Below, piece by piece: positions 29,201-38,900 of a DNA stretch of 58,028 nt. A model generated the notes under the pieces. That model had not been told where the DNA came from. It did no database searches and saw only the letters and a program-made list of their open reading frames with translations. This DNA comes from Bifidobacterium imperatoris (GTDB lineage: Bacteria; Actinomycetota; Actinomycetes; Actinomycetales; Bifidobacteriaceae). Position 1 is the stretch's first letter, and every line of letters starts with the position of its first letter. The stretch lies in contig NZ_NMWV01000022.1 of the NCBI RefSeq assembly GCF_002860405.1, forward strand, positions 1 to 58,028, written 5' to 3'. Made by a program: the position numbers and the translations under genes.

Positions 29201-30215
29201 TGAGGGCAGCCTGCGTAGTGGAAGTGTCTTGATACTCGTCCAGCAACACATGACTGTATCTGCGCCTCGTCTGCTCCCCGATGGAAGGGAAACGCTCAAT
29301 CAACTGATAGGCGGCAATGGTGAAATCAGAAAATTCCGCCATGTTCCGTTCTCTTTTGGCTTGCGTATACGCGCGCACTAACTGCAGCAATACTTCACGC
29401 TTACGTGTTGCGGCGAGCAGTTCGCCACACCGGTAGACGCATAATGCATGCATTTCCTCAGCTCGAGTATCCAGTTTGGCTTGCCAGCTGGCATCAGTAT
29501 CTTTTTTAGTCTTACTGATGTTATGAACCTTGGGCTCACTATCAGGTATCGATTCCTCTTCAAGGTTCTTATTCAATACGTCAATGAAGGCGGCATCCCA
29601 TCGGCTTACCCGATTCATGGCGTCCTCGAAATCGGTGCATCCCGCGCCGATCATGGCGCTGCCAATAGCTCCGGATAATTTGATGACTTGCTCTGCCACC
29701 GTGGTAAGCGCACCTAAGTCTTCACTGAACACCAAGTCCATGTGCTGGTCGATGACTTCGATGGCAAGCTGCAGTGCACTGGCTTCGCTTAATGGCTGCG
29801 TATTCTGATCGAAGCCGACCAGCAGGCCATATTGTCTTACCAATGTTTGGAAAAATGCGTCATAGGTGAAAATCGCGGGCTTGAAAAAAGCATGGTCCCA
29901 TGACGTGCCAGCATGATTGGCGCGAGACACATTCCCTGCCAGATCGGGTGAACTGCCAGGTGAAGCATGTGTCTGCTGACTGCCGGTATCTCCCACTGCG
30001 GCCGAAACTCGGTCAAGTAGTTCTCCTGCGGCTTTGCGCGTGAACGTCAGACCAAGGATACGTTCAGGAGCTACACCCCGGTGAATTAGGGCGATAATGC
30101 GTTGAGTCATGGTAAAGGTCTTGCCGGAGCCAGCTCCGGCAACCACCAGTACATCTTCATTCGCAGGAGCATCGATAATGACCGCCTGCTCTGGACTTGG
30201 GGTAAAAGCGCTCAT
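26262..30215 (-). CDS. AdnB-like UvrD-family helicase with C-terminal nuclease domain
   Basis: Second subunit of a predicted double-strand-break resection machine, 1317 residues. Superfamily 1A helicase motifs are intact: Walker A AGAGSGKT at 26-33, DEYQDT near 322, GDPFQSIYAWRG, the motif V region MTVHQSKGLEWDAV and motif VI VALTRARND. The C-terminus carries a RecB-type nuclease: GTRFHDWAERF, NGKLDAVF and the active-site DWKTGKRP near 1237, followed by QLDMYRLLL. It overlaps the upstream subunit gene by 4 bp (ATGA), so translation is coupled. Mycobacterial AdnAB has the same two-subunit plan, each with a motor and a nuclease. It is longer than the mycobacterial protein through inserts between motifs. 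Confidence 0.9.
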   Translation of the reverse strand: MSAFTPSPEQAVIIDAPANEDVLVVAGAGSGKTFTMTQRIIALIHRGVAPERILGLTFTRKAAGELLDRVSAAVGDTGSQQTHASPGSSPDLAGNVSRANHAGTSWDHAFFKPAIFTYDAFFQTLVRQYGLLVGFDQNTQPLSEASALQLAIEVIDQHMDLVFSEDLGALTTVAEQVIKLSGAIGSAMIGAGCTDFEDAMNRVSRWDAAFIDVLNKNLEEESIPDSEPKVHNISKTKKDTDASWQAKLDTRAEEMHALCVYRCGELLAATRKREVLLQLVRAYTQAKRERNMAEFSDFTIAAYQLIERFPSIGEQTRRRYSHVLLDEYQDTSTTQAALIAALFHPDDDHRCAVNAVGDPFQSIYAWRGASPGAFRMFQHDFHMPSESRPFPLSVTRRNSRIVLEAANDLTLPLRSRPSRPSSSLMREVDVSSLQALDNAPEGTLGVLGFETGGQEIDAVVRFCKHAVRQYGQHEHDQAHVAVLFRSKIPMPLYQEALEQAGLTTFVVGYSALLERPEIRDIMALLHVASDRTDTQALMRLLATPRFNLSAADLTALARIAEELNTQQRFRALVEAGLVSADTPASQQAAVVREHRDQVANAVFVPDLLLHDDLASNLGRLSKHGQQGVMQAAQAVQQVQHAVGRPLAEVVRVAIEALNLDIDTVVAHAVRGDGRLDPTVARMPMNSIVDLVDTYAQEIAADQTPTLRGFMAWTDYLSSVQDEAANLPDAPVDVELMTVHQSKGLEWDAVAVVGMTQGGFPSNQGDHLTVTLEEGHEGGMEQGQWQAPEYHETANSWLTKPIAVPAPMRADADILPRFPHDADINADPIAALQSLEGVEAIDDEAFGSLRDIGDGVEDSDRSAWYLTQTEEYGRRLHADERRLAYVALTRARNDVLMTYSVHANAPSRDPSAVKKGAKKSAPSNFWMEVHDALHAHPHAVSAEQCVSQLEDKAVLVTQQGDAIAAPQGFFAGDAAREYCEAVVADAWRTPLEHGAENNDLWWPSLLSPDIRQRLNHGVDSVHQAIAKAEQTLTASGKTATLICGPLSQRAQLLADDADLMSSDESSAILDDMVKAKAQRILAAGRQNVTGLQARVGGMSEREERDYWRYVVRPVPRISSPAAQEGTRFHDWAERFVNAGNPMGRSEHGLSLETGTYLDEYTGQYGDEYRGVAVPEEGHLPIWAKRLAQSHWAQRVPIWAERSIVVNVPGIGIVNGKLDAVFAGGLNLEDTSKQFTVVDWKTGKRPIKPEEVERKLAQLDMYRLLLSVVEGVELESIDATLYYVSEPKEGLREIHARGKNKQEILTELSSGIPEQSDND

Positions 30216-33200
30216 GCCTGCCTCGTTTCAAATACGGTGTCCACCTGACCTGCGCACGCTGGGCATACGTGCTTCATTCGGCAGTATTCAACGTGCGTGG
30301 ATTGCGGATGCGCATCCAGTTTTGCTGACCGACTAGCTGCAGCGGCATAGAATACACGCGAAATCATGGTGAGCGACCACATAGCTTGGGTGCCCGCCAG
30401 ACTCAGGAATTGCCGCCATGCCTCCTCGCTTACCCCATGCGGCTTATGTTCCGGCGCAAGCACAGGCATATCGTAGAACTTGTCTGGCTTGGTGTAGAAG
30501 TATCGTGGGTCGAAAGGTTCAGCATTAAGACTTCCATCAGTAAATAATGGCGGCTGGAAGGCACCTTCAGGCGCTCGGCTTGCCGCAGGAGACGCATTCT
30601 TCGCAACATGGAACAACATGCTTTGCCCTATTGTTGGAGCTTTACGCAACGCGGCTTCTCCACGGGAACCCTGCTCCGGGAATATCAGCCCCAATTGGTA
30701 GCACACCAGCTGAAGATCGTTGAAAACCTGTTTGAGAACCGGCACAGCACCAGTTTTATAGTCAATCAGTCGAATATTGCTGCTTCCATCCGCAAGAATT
30801 CGATGTTCTACACGGTCCATGCGTCCGGAAAGCCGCACGATCAGGTTCTCGCACATGCCCTCAGGCCATCCTCCAACCAGCATTCCCATCAACTCCAGCA
30901 ATGTGGAGCAATCGATAGGAGCTACGCCGGGAATAGCATTGTATGCCGCGAGAATATCGTTCAAATCAAATCGAGCAGCAAACTGCAGCTCGCAATCGAC
31001 CTGATGCAATGCACCAATATTGAATTTACCGAAGTTTTTCCCAAGGTATGATTCCTCCGCGGATGTCACGAAATAATCAGCGATGTTATGCAACATATCC
31101 GCAGCGGCATCATCCTTACGCGTAGCTTGATACCGTTCTCGCGTATCAGCCACCGCATTGGGATCAGGTCGTTTATCTTCATATAGCGCCATCAGCCTGT
31201 CGCTAACCGTCTGAATCCGCTGTTCCCTACTTGAAGAAGCATCCAAGCCCAAAGCCTGAAGCGCCCGCTCATCGACGCCAAGACGGTCCAGATGCTCTTC
31301 GCTTCCCTGTTGAGCTACAGCGTGAATCAACGTACCAAACCCAGCATTCACCGACCCTGGTTGTGGGCCGGCAAATTGATGCTCCAACAGCCAGCACACG
31401 GGGCATGCCCATAATCCATCGACCGCCGAAGGAGATAGCGTAACCACCGGCATGTTTTCTGTTGCAGTTGCAGCAGCCGCACGCTCATCTTCTGGTTCAT
31501 TCATGTCCGAATCGCCTTGGGCGGTAAACGCCCAATTGTCGGGATGAGCGACTTCAATGCCGTGCGCGGCCAATATGCCCAAAGCTGTAGCCGCATCATG
31601 CTCCTGAGACGCATGCTCTGATTCACAAACAAGTGAGGCGCGTGCCGCAGCCACTAAATCTCGTGGAGAACCATCCAATCCGGCACATGCAGCGGTATCC
31701 GAATCTTCCGTCTCGCCGGCTTGCCCACTTTCGCTATAACCCACTGAAGTAAAAGTCGCTTCTTGCTTGTTGCGGGAATAATGTTCCGGCAAATAACCAA
31801 ACAGGAAGTCCGAGGGACTTGCATCATCATTCCAGACCGCGCTGAGATACACCTGCTTGGATGCTCTAGTTAATGAAACCAAGAAGCTTTTCTTCTCACT
31901 GGAAAGTACCGACACGAATCGCGGATCGTGACCTTGCTCATCAACACTCGCCAACGTTCCTCGAAGTACCAGTTCCGCAAGCTCTTCCCCGCCGAACATG
32001 GTGTTGCGCCCGGCAAGATTAGGCCATACGTCTTGTTCAATCTCAACAATCCACACATATGGCCAATGGCGGCCGGCTGCACCTGCCGGAGTGGTCAGAC
32101 TTACCGCATCTTCTACCGGACCAACATGCGCCAGAGAGTCTGCCTGAACCTGCATATTACGTACTTGAGTGATGAAACCCACGATGCTGTTGCTGGCAGT
32201 AGCATCTTCAGCGAATTGGAATAATCGCATAACCGCGTCCAGCCTGTCATTGGAGGCTCGACCATCCGGTGTGTTCGCGAGCGCTATCTTCTGCCATGCC
32301 GACGCGACACCTACGGCTTGCCAAGCAATGGACAATGCATTGCTTGGCATATCGCGCTGGTCTTCTGGCAGTGAACGCAACCCTTCGCTGACGCGATCGA
32401 CAAGATTCCATAGATTCATGAAAGCCTGCGCCTGCACATCGTTGCCCAATACGGCATGTATCGAAGCAAGTACCTGCTGGGCCGAAGCCGAGCTCTCATC
32501 CAAAGCGAGCATGACATAGAGCGCATCAACGCCAAATGCAAGTTCCTTATGAGAGTCGGCATCCACAAGGGCGTCGTCAACGTCAACCGTCAATTCAGCA
32601 TGCTGCGCAATAGCATCCTCTGCCGAATCCGCCATGCACTGAGAGTCAGCAAGTTCGCTCAGCGCATGCCATCCTTGCATTAATGCGAATAACGCGCCTT
32701 CATCGCCGGAGACGGTTGATAATGATTCCAAAGCGTTCATGGCGGATTCAATTGGCGCCAGACGCGCGGTTCCACCCTGCCCGGGTTTCTTCCCCGAAGT
32801 AATCAAAGGACCGTTCATCAAGGTTCTCACCCGCGCACGCACATATGAGGCTATCTGGGCCAGCGTCATATTGCAATGGTTGATGCCATTCACACGAAGA
32901 AGGGCAAGTTCAACAAGAGCAAACAACCCTTGAATACAGGGCTCATCTTTAAGAGGCCGAGTGACTGATGAATACCGGACCGGCACTCCATCGCGACGAA
33001 GACGTTCGCCAAATACTCGCACAGTGGCGTTGTCGTGCGCGATGACCGCCATATCATTCCATCGAACATGCTGGTCAAGGTGGGCTCGTTTGATACGCCA
33101 CACCACGTCATCCAGTTCTTCGCGCGAGGAACGGTATAAACCGGAAAGCACCGAATCATCCTTTGCGGATATTTGCATCCCCGAACGTAAAGCCGCGGTC

Positions 33201-34366
33201 AGCTTGCCCGGTCGTTTCGCGGGAGGGAGTTCTTCCTCTTCCTCAGACGAAATGGACAGCGATACTCGCGAAGCCACCACATGCGCATAATCCGCCGTCT
33301 TTCCTGGCTCGCCTGCGTTTTGAGTTCCTAGAGGAACCACGGCAGCGTTCAACGGCCCCGAACAAGCACGGCGCATAAGATACTCAGGATAGGATCCTCG
33401 GAAGGTCTGCACTGCTTCGTCCGGATTGCCAACCAATACAACTGCCGTGCCGGACTGATGCAATTCCTCAAGAAAACGCATGCCAGCCAAAGTGATATCT
33501 TGAGCGTCATCCACCACAATAAGCCGCGGCAGAGTCGGAAGCTCCAAATCTGATTCCGTTCGCATTGGCCCATCTTGCGCCAAATCGTTCCTATTTACAC
33601 GGATTTCCTGCACTTCACGCGCACCGGCTACTAATAAATACGACGCGTCCAAACGATATTGGTCAGCATATGTTTCGACTTGCGCGCGAATATATTCAGC
33701 GCGCAGAGCAAAAGCCAGACGCCATTGCACCGATAAGCGTGAGTCGGCGGCAACCGACTGTATCAATGATGGTTCCTCGCGCGGGCCAACACCGAGTTCA
33801 TCCAATCGCGCAAGCATATCTCTCAACTGACTGATGAACGCATCCGAAATGCCTCTCGCCATGATTTCTGCGCTGGTGGAACCTCCCGCGACAGAACCGC
33901 TAGGATCCATAATCAACGATGCCCATTGAGACTGCGCGAAATATTCACTGAGAAGTAGGCATGTTACACATTCATCGCCCGCTATCACATGACTCATATG
34001 AACAGCCATGACCTGCCTGAGCAACATATCCTGTTCGGCACCATTCAGCAAACGCGGAGCAGGTAAATTACGCGAAGAACGAGATGCCGCAATCACGCGA
34101 AACGCCACCGCTCCTAATGTGGTGACCGGTCTCGCTTGGGTTGAGAACCCTCGCTCGCGAATTACGCGATTGCCCAACTGATCGGCTGCAATACGTCCTG
34201 ACACCGTCATTACGGCGTGAGCATCGCCATACCTGCGCAATCCTTCCAGCAATAGCGCCAATGCATATTCCGTTTTCCCGGCACCGGGCACACCAATGAC
34301 CAGCCTCGCCGCACCATCGCGCTCGATGCCGTCCAACAGTAATGAAGGGTTCACGTTCTTACTCAT
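30212..34366 (-). CDS. AdnA-like helicase/nuclease subunit with predicted iron-sulfur cysteines
   Basis: First subunit of the resection machine, 1384 residues. Walker A is GVPGAGKT at 25-32; Walker B reads VVDDAQD, with Asp where SF1 helicases usually have the catalytic Glu; motif III is GNPDEAVQTFRGSYP and the C-terminal motor block SLTRASKQVYL. The nuclease domain has SGRMDRVEH and the active-site DYKTGAV near 1201 with QLVCYQLGL after it. Cys988/Cys991 before the nuclease and Cys1362, Cys1368, Cys1371 at the end form an AddB-like layout that could hold a 4Fe-4S cluster. The start lacks a strong ribosome site. It is divergent from the kinase operon. Confidence 0.88.
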   Translation of the reverse strand: MSKNVNPSLLLDGIERDGAARLVIGVPGAGKTEYALALLLEGLRRYGDAHAVMTVSGRIAADQLGNRVIRERGFSTQARPVTTLGAVAFRVIAASRSSRNLPAPRLLNGAEQDMLLRQVMAVHMSHVIAGDECVTCLLLSEYFAQSQWASLIMDPSGSVAGGSTSAEIMARGISDAFISQLRDMLARLDELGVGPREEPSLIQSVAADSRLSVQWRLAFALRAEYIRAQVETYADQYRLDASYLLVAGAREVQEIRVNRNDLAQDGPMRTESDLELPTLPRLIVVDDAQDITLAGMRFLEELHQSGTAVVLVGNPDEAVQTFRGSYPEYLMRRACSGPLNAAVVPLGTQNAGEPGKTADYAHVVASRVSLSISSEEEEELPPAKRPGKLTAALRSGMQISAKDDSVLSGLYRSSREELDDVVWRIKRAHLDQHVRWNDMAVIAHDNATVRVFGERLRRDGVPVRYSSVTRPLKDEPCIQGLFALVELALLRVNGINHCNMTLAQIASYVRARVRTLMNGPLITSGKKPGQGGTARLAPIESAMNALESLSTVSGDEGALFALMQGWHALSELADSQCMADSAEDAIAQHAELTVDVDDALVDADSHKELAFGVDALYVMLALDESSASAQQVLASIHAVLGNDVQAQAFMNLWNLVDRVSEGLRSLPEDQRDMPSNALSIAWQAVGVASAWQKIALANTPDGRASNDRLDAVMRLFQFAEDATASNSIVGFITQVRNMQVQADSLAHVGPVEDAVSLTTPAGAAGRHWPYVWIVEIEQDVWPNLAGRNTMFGGEELAELVLRGTLASVDEQGHDPRFVSVLSSEKKSFLVSLTRASKQVYLSAVWNDDASPSDFLFGYLPEHYSRNKQEATFTSVGYSESGQAGETEDSDTAACAGLDGSPRDLVAAARASLVCESEHASQEHDAATALGILAAHGIEVAHPDNWAFTAQGDSDMNEPEDERAAAATATENMPVVTLSPSAVDGLWACPVCWLLEHQFAGPQPGSVNAGFGTLIHAVAQQGSEEHLDRLGVDERALQALGLDASSSREQRIQTVSDRLMALYEDKRPDPNAVADTRERYQATRKDDAAADMLHNIADYFVTSAEESYLGKNFGKFNIGALHQVDCELQFAARFDLNDILAAYNAIPGVAPIDCSTLLELMGMLVGGWPEGMCENLIVRLSGRMDRVEHRILADGSSNIRLIDYKTGAVPVLKQVFNDLQLVCYQLGLIFPEQGSRGEAALRKAPTIGQSMLFHVAKNASPAASRAPEGAFQPPLFTDGSLNAEPFDPRYFYTKPDKFYDMPVLAPEHKPHGVSEEAWRQFLSLAGTQAMWSLTMISRVFYAAAASRSAKLDAHPQSTHVEYCRMKHVCPACAGQVDTVFETRQA

Positions 34367-34393
34367 GATTCAAGACTAAGCCCCATTATTCAC

Positions 34394-34413
34394 TAGGGAA
34401 AAATTATTCCCTA
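34394..34413. promoter_or_regulatory. Palindrome between adnA-like gene and kinase operon
   Basis: TAGGGAA and TTCCCTA face each other across 6 bp in the 122-bp divergent spacer, 28 bp from the adnA-like start and 75 bp from the kinase start. TTCCCT could overlap a -35 with TATGCT 16 bp later as the -10 for the kinase operon. This looks like an operator; the regulator is unknown. Confidence 0.45.
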
Positions 34414-34488
34414 CCTCAATATTGCCTTTATGCTGGCAGTATCCTGAACTAGGGGTGTATTGTTCAAGCGTCAAGGGGGAGGCTCTCG

Positions 34489-35910
34489 ATGTCCGTTACC
34501 ATCGTACCGCCGCAATTGCCGGGCTATGATTTTGTTCAACGCTTAGGCTCTGGCGCCGCAGCCACGGTTTTCCTCTACAATCAACGCATGCCGCAGCGCC
34601 CGGTTGCGGTAAAAGTCAGCAATGCCACACTGGAGCCCCGTGCCGCCGCTGCTTTCAGCCGCGAAGCGAACTTCATGGCCAAGCTTTCCTCCAACCCATA
34701 TATCCTGTCGGTCTATGATGCCGGAGTAAGTGCCAATGGTCATGGTTTCATGGTTCTTGAGTATGCTTCTGGCGGCTCATACAACAGCGCTATGAAATCA
34801 CGCTCCATGTCATGCGAGCAGGTGCTGGATCTCGGCATCAAACTCGCAGGTGCGTTATATACCGCGCATCGCAATAACATCATTCACCACGATATCAAGC
34901 CTAGTAATATTCTCATCACCACGCAGGGGCTACCCGTCCTCAGCGATTTCGGCATTTCAACCGATGTATATGATCGTGCAGCCACCGGTTTTTCTCTTCC
35001 CTGGGCTCCCCCGGAAGTACTTGAACATCGGACCAATGGGTCGGAAACAGCAGATATTTATTCGCTTGCGGCCACGTTATATGCACTGTTGGCAGGATGC
35101 TCGCCATACCAACATGAGTATCATCCACACACATCATCCGAACTTGCCGAACTCATTATCAACCAGCCATTGCCCCGTATTGGCAGACCAGATGTACCTG
35201 CAACGGTGGAATCGGTACTAGGCAAGGCTTTATCGAAAAATCCTGATCAACGCTATTATTCGGCACTTGAATTCGCGCGCGCTATGCAACGAGTCCAGCA
35301 TGAAGAATACGGACAGATCACTCCACTAGTCGCCGAAGGGATACCCCCATATCCCAAAGATGCCAAACGCCGTATCAAGAATGCAACAAATACGCATACA
35401 TCCAATCGAACGCATCGAACCTGGCTTAAGCCTGCAATCATCACAGGAGCGGCGTTAGCAGCGATTGCAGTCGCAACCTCGACGTTCGTCTTTGCGGTTC
35501 TTCCTCATATGGATTCTGCCTCAACAACCACACCCACACATGTCGATGCATCCGGTGTAGACGATTCAACACGCAACCGCAGCAATACCGATGATTCCGC
35601 AGCCGCAACGCTTAATAACCAGATACCATCTCCTGAGAATCTTTCCGGACAATATTCTCAAGACGGCTCTTCAGTCACTTTCACCTGGACGAATCCCGAT
35701 CCACAAAACGGCGACAGCTATGCATGGTCATTCATCCAGTCCACAGCAGCTGATCAGAGTGTGCAAACCACCACCACTACGGATACTTCAATTACGGTCG
35801 ATGCTCAGGACGGCGCACAAACCTGTATTCAGGTTTCCATAGTGCGCAGCAATCGGCAGATGTCCACCAGTCCCGCAGTTGCTTGTACAGCAAAACCTGA
35901 ATCAGACTAG
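34489..35910 (+). CDS. pkb2: Transmembrane Ser/Thr protein kinase, PFNA operon
   Basis: Eukaryotic-type receptor kinase, 473 residues. Kinase domain about 14-270: Lys42 (VAVKVS), Glu59, the catalytic loop HHDIKPSN with Asp135 (HHD instead of HRD), DFG at 153-155 and APPE near 174. The activation loop is short and lacks the Thr-rich stretch of PknB-type kinases. A basic juxtamembrane segment leads to one span at about 314-338. The outside part, about 130 residues, has a Ser/Thr/Asp-rich stalk and a beta-rich FN3-like module at about 384-470 with two Cys that could form a disulfide; there are no PASTA repeats. GGGGGAGG precedes the ATG. First gene of the operon. The symbol follows the name used for the B. 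longum PFNA kinase. Confidence 0.92.
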   Translation: MSVTIVPPQLPGYDFVQRLGSGAAATVFLYNQRMPQRPVAVKVSNATLEPRAAAAFSREANFMAKLSSNPYILSVYDAGVSANGHGFMVLEYASGGSYNSAMKSRSMSCEQVLDLGIKLAGALYTAHRNNIIHHDIKPSNILITTQGLPVLSDFGISTDVYDRAATGFSLPWAPPEVLEHRTNGSETADIYSLAATLYALLAGCSPYQHEYHPHTSSELAELIINQPLPRIGRPDVPATVESVLGKALSKNPDQRYYSALEFARAMQRVQHEEYGQITPLVAEGIPPYPKDAKRRIKNATNTHTSNRTHRTWLKPAIITGAALAAIAVATSTFVFAVLPHMDSASTTTPTHVDASGVDDSTRNRSNTDDSAAATLNNQIPSPENLSGQYSQDGSSVTFTWTNPDPQNGDSYAWSFIQSTAADQSVQTTTTTDTSITVDAQDGAQTCIQVSIVRSNRQMSTSPAVACTAKPESD

Positions 35911-35948
35911 GCTATCAAGAGGGACAACAGGAATTCGGGGGAATTGTT

Positions 35949-38900
35949 ATGGTCACGCCATCTCAGCCGCGCAACCGGCATCGTTTAGGTGCTCTTGTGC
36001 GCCACGTTTTGCCCTCCAAGAACCGCACATGGCTTATGCCTGTGTTAACCCTCCTAGCATTATTGGCGCTTATCGCCGGAGCAGTCATCGTCAGCACAAT
36101 TACCCGCCGCCATGTGCAATTAGATGATGGCACCGTATGGGTAACTTCGCTGAATCATCAAAAAGCCGCACGATTTAATGTCAAGAATCAGGAAGCGGAT
36201 GCCGGCATTTCATCGTCAGCACCGCGATTCGACGTTGTCCAGCATAATAGTGACACCGTTTTGACTGAGCCCAATCAGGCTACTTTCATCAAAGCATCCA
36301 CGGTCAGCGCTGACGCAAAAACCGATATCAAAGCCAATACCACAGCCATCGAAGGTGGAGGCACCATTGCCTTCATCAATGAAAAAACCGGCAATGTGTG
36401 GGCAGGTTCATCCGATCAGCTTGATTCGCTGACGCCAACCACTGACTCGCCTCAGATGCAGCTGGGGTCAGGCGGCCGTATTGCGGTAACCCATACCGGC
36501 GAGGTATATGGCTATCGACCATCAGATGGCATGGTTGTGGTGCTTCACCAGCCCAATGATGCAAAAGCACAGGAGATGGAATCATTATCTGACGGCAAGC
36601 CGCAGCCGGCGGAGAGCTTCACCATTATCGGTGATACGCCTGTAATTTCATCCGGTAATGTACTGCTATTCAAAGATGGTCGAGTGAGCGTGAAAACCAC
36701 AGGATCGCTCACGCTTCAAGCCCCTTCCACCGATGGTAAGCAACACGGATGGGTTGCCGCCGCTTCTGCACAAGGTCTGGCCATAGCCCAACTCGGCAAT
36801 CATAATTCGGCGCGATTTTTCTCCACAGGCGGCAAATCAACCGCCGCTCAGCCAGTATCCACCAACGATTGCGTATACGCAGCATGGAGTCAACGAGCCA
36901 ATAACTATATTCGCGTATGCTCATCCGAAGGTTCAGACAAGGATTTCCAAACTCTTGAATCCGTCAACACCACTTCCGAATTGGTATTTCGCACCAATCA
37001 CCGGCTGGTAGTGCTCAATGACGTGACCAATGGCAACGTATGGAACCCTAATCATGACACCAAAGTCATCAAAATCCAGTGGAATACCATACAAACCGAG
37101 CAGAACGCGCAGAATCAGAACACCAACGATTCCGCAGACAATCATCATGATTTTTCAAAAACCTGTTCCGCACAGTCTGGTCAAATTCGAGCCGTAGATG
37201 ATCATATCGGGGCTCGTGCCGGATCCGAACAGATTCTTGACGTGCTGCGCAATGACGAACAAACCGACTGCTCGGTGCTGAATATCACTCAGGTCAGCGC
37301 GATAAATGGCGCTAACGTTACCGTCGCTCCAATTCATGATGGCCGGTACTTGCAATTGGATGCATCATCCGCGTCGCCCGGAACGGCAACATTTTCCTAT
37401 GATATTTCAGATGGACGAGGGCAGACTTCCAACGCCACAGTAACGGTCAATCTCACAGGGCAAGGCAATCATGCTCCCGTGCAATCAGACACTCCTCCGG
37501 AAATCAGTGTGGAACAGGGGGCGAGCTACACAGCCAACGCGCTTGGCAGTTTCACCGATCCGGATGGCGATCCGTTGACATTGGTTGCCGCCGTGCCTGA
37601 AAACAGCGACCAGGTGCAGGTCTCCACACGAGCAGATGGTCAACTCACCTTCAATACTGGCGCCCAATCATCAGGACGAGTAGCCGTGGAAGTCACGGTC
37701 TCTGATGGTGAAGCCACTGGCAGTGGCCTGATGTATTTCTCAGTAAAACCGGCAAATACATTGGCTGCCATCATCGATCCCGTAACAAAAACCACTACGC
37801 CGGAAACCGATACCGTTATCGATCTTACCCAGTACGTGCATAGCACTTCCGCGCAGCCTGCACAGCTCAGCCAAGTGGACACTCCCAATGGAGCGACCAC
37901 TACCACCAATGTTGCGGACATGTCCATTTCATTCAGGGCATCCAACCCGGGCACCTATTATGTGCCGTACACCATTACACAAGGCTCTATTCCCGCCACA
38001 GGTTTGGCTCGTGTGGAAGTTCAGCCGGTCACTGGAGAGTCAGCAAAACCGATTGCCGCCAATGATGTGGCGCTGCTAGGAGCGGACAATACCGCTATCG
38101 TGGAGCCGCTCACCAATGATGTCGATCCAATGGGCGGCGTCTTATCAGTCACTTCGGTAAGCGCAACAGCCGATTCCGGCATCAAAGTCGGTCTGGTAAG
38201 TCATAAGCGCGTGTATATCACCGCGCGTCAGGTTCCTACAAAGCCCACATCCATCAGTTACACGGTGGCTAACGCAGCTGGCACTTCCACCGGCACCATC
38301 GTGTTGCAGCCTCCGGCCCTGACCACGTCAAGTTCTACCCCCAAGGCCAGCAATATCAACACGCAGGTGCGTACCGGAGGCATTGTTTCCGTGGACGTGC
38401 TCGATCATGTGGATTATCCAGATGGCACTACCGTACGGTTGAAAAACAATCTGCAATACGATAAGAAAACCTTCAAAGGGCTTGCCTTCGTATCCGCGGA
38501 TACAGTCAGATATCAAGCTTCGCAAGACACCGGCGTATTCCCTATTACGTACACCGTGGAAGACAATCTCGGCAATGTAACATCCGCAACCATCACCATT
38601 ACCGTGCATGAGAGCAACGCCGAAAGCAAAGCACCTCCTACCCCGCATAATACGCAAGCACAGGTAGCTGCCGGTCAAAAGGTACGTATTCCCATTACCC
38701 TTACCGGCATCGATGCGGATGGCGATGACGACCAGCTGCTCGGCTTAGGCAATAAGGCTCCTTCTCTTGGTCGTATCACCGAGGTCGGTTCTGATTATCT
38801 GGTCTATGAGGCCTACCCGGACTCTTCCGGCACGGACACTTTCTCATACGCTGTAGAAGACTGGACCGGCCAGCGCGCCCAAGCTCAAATACGCGTAGGA

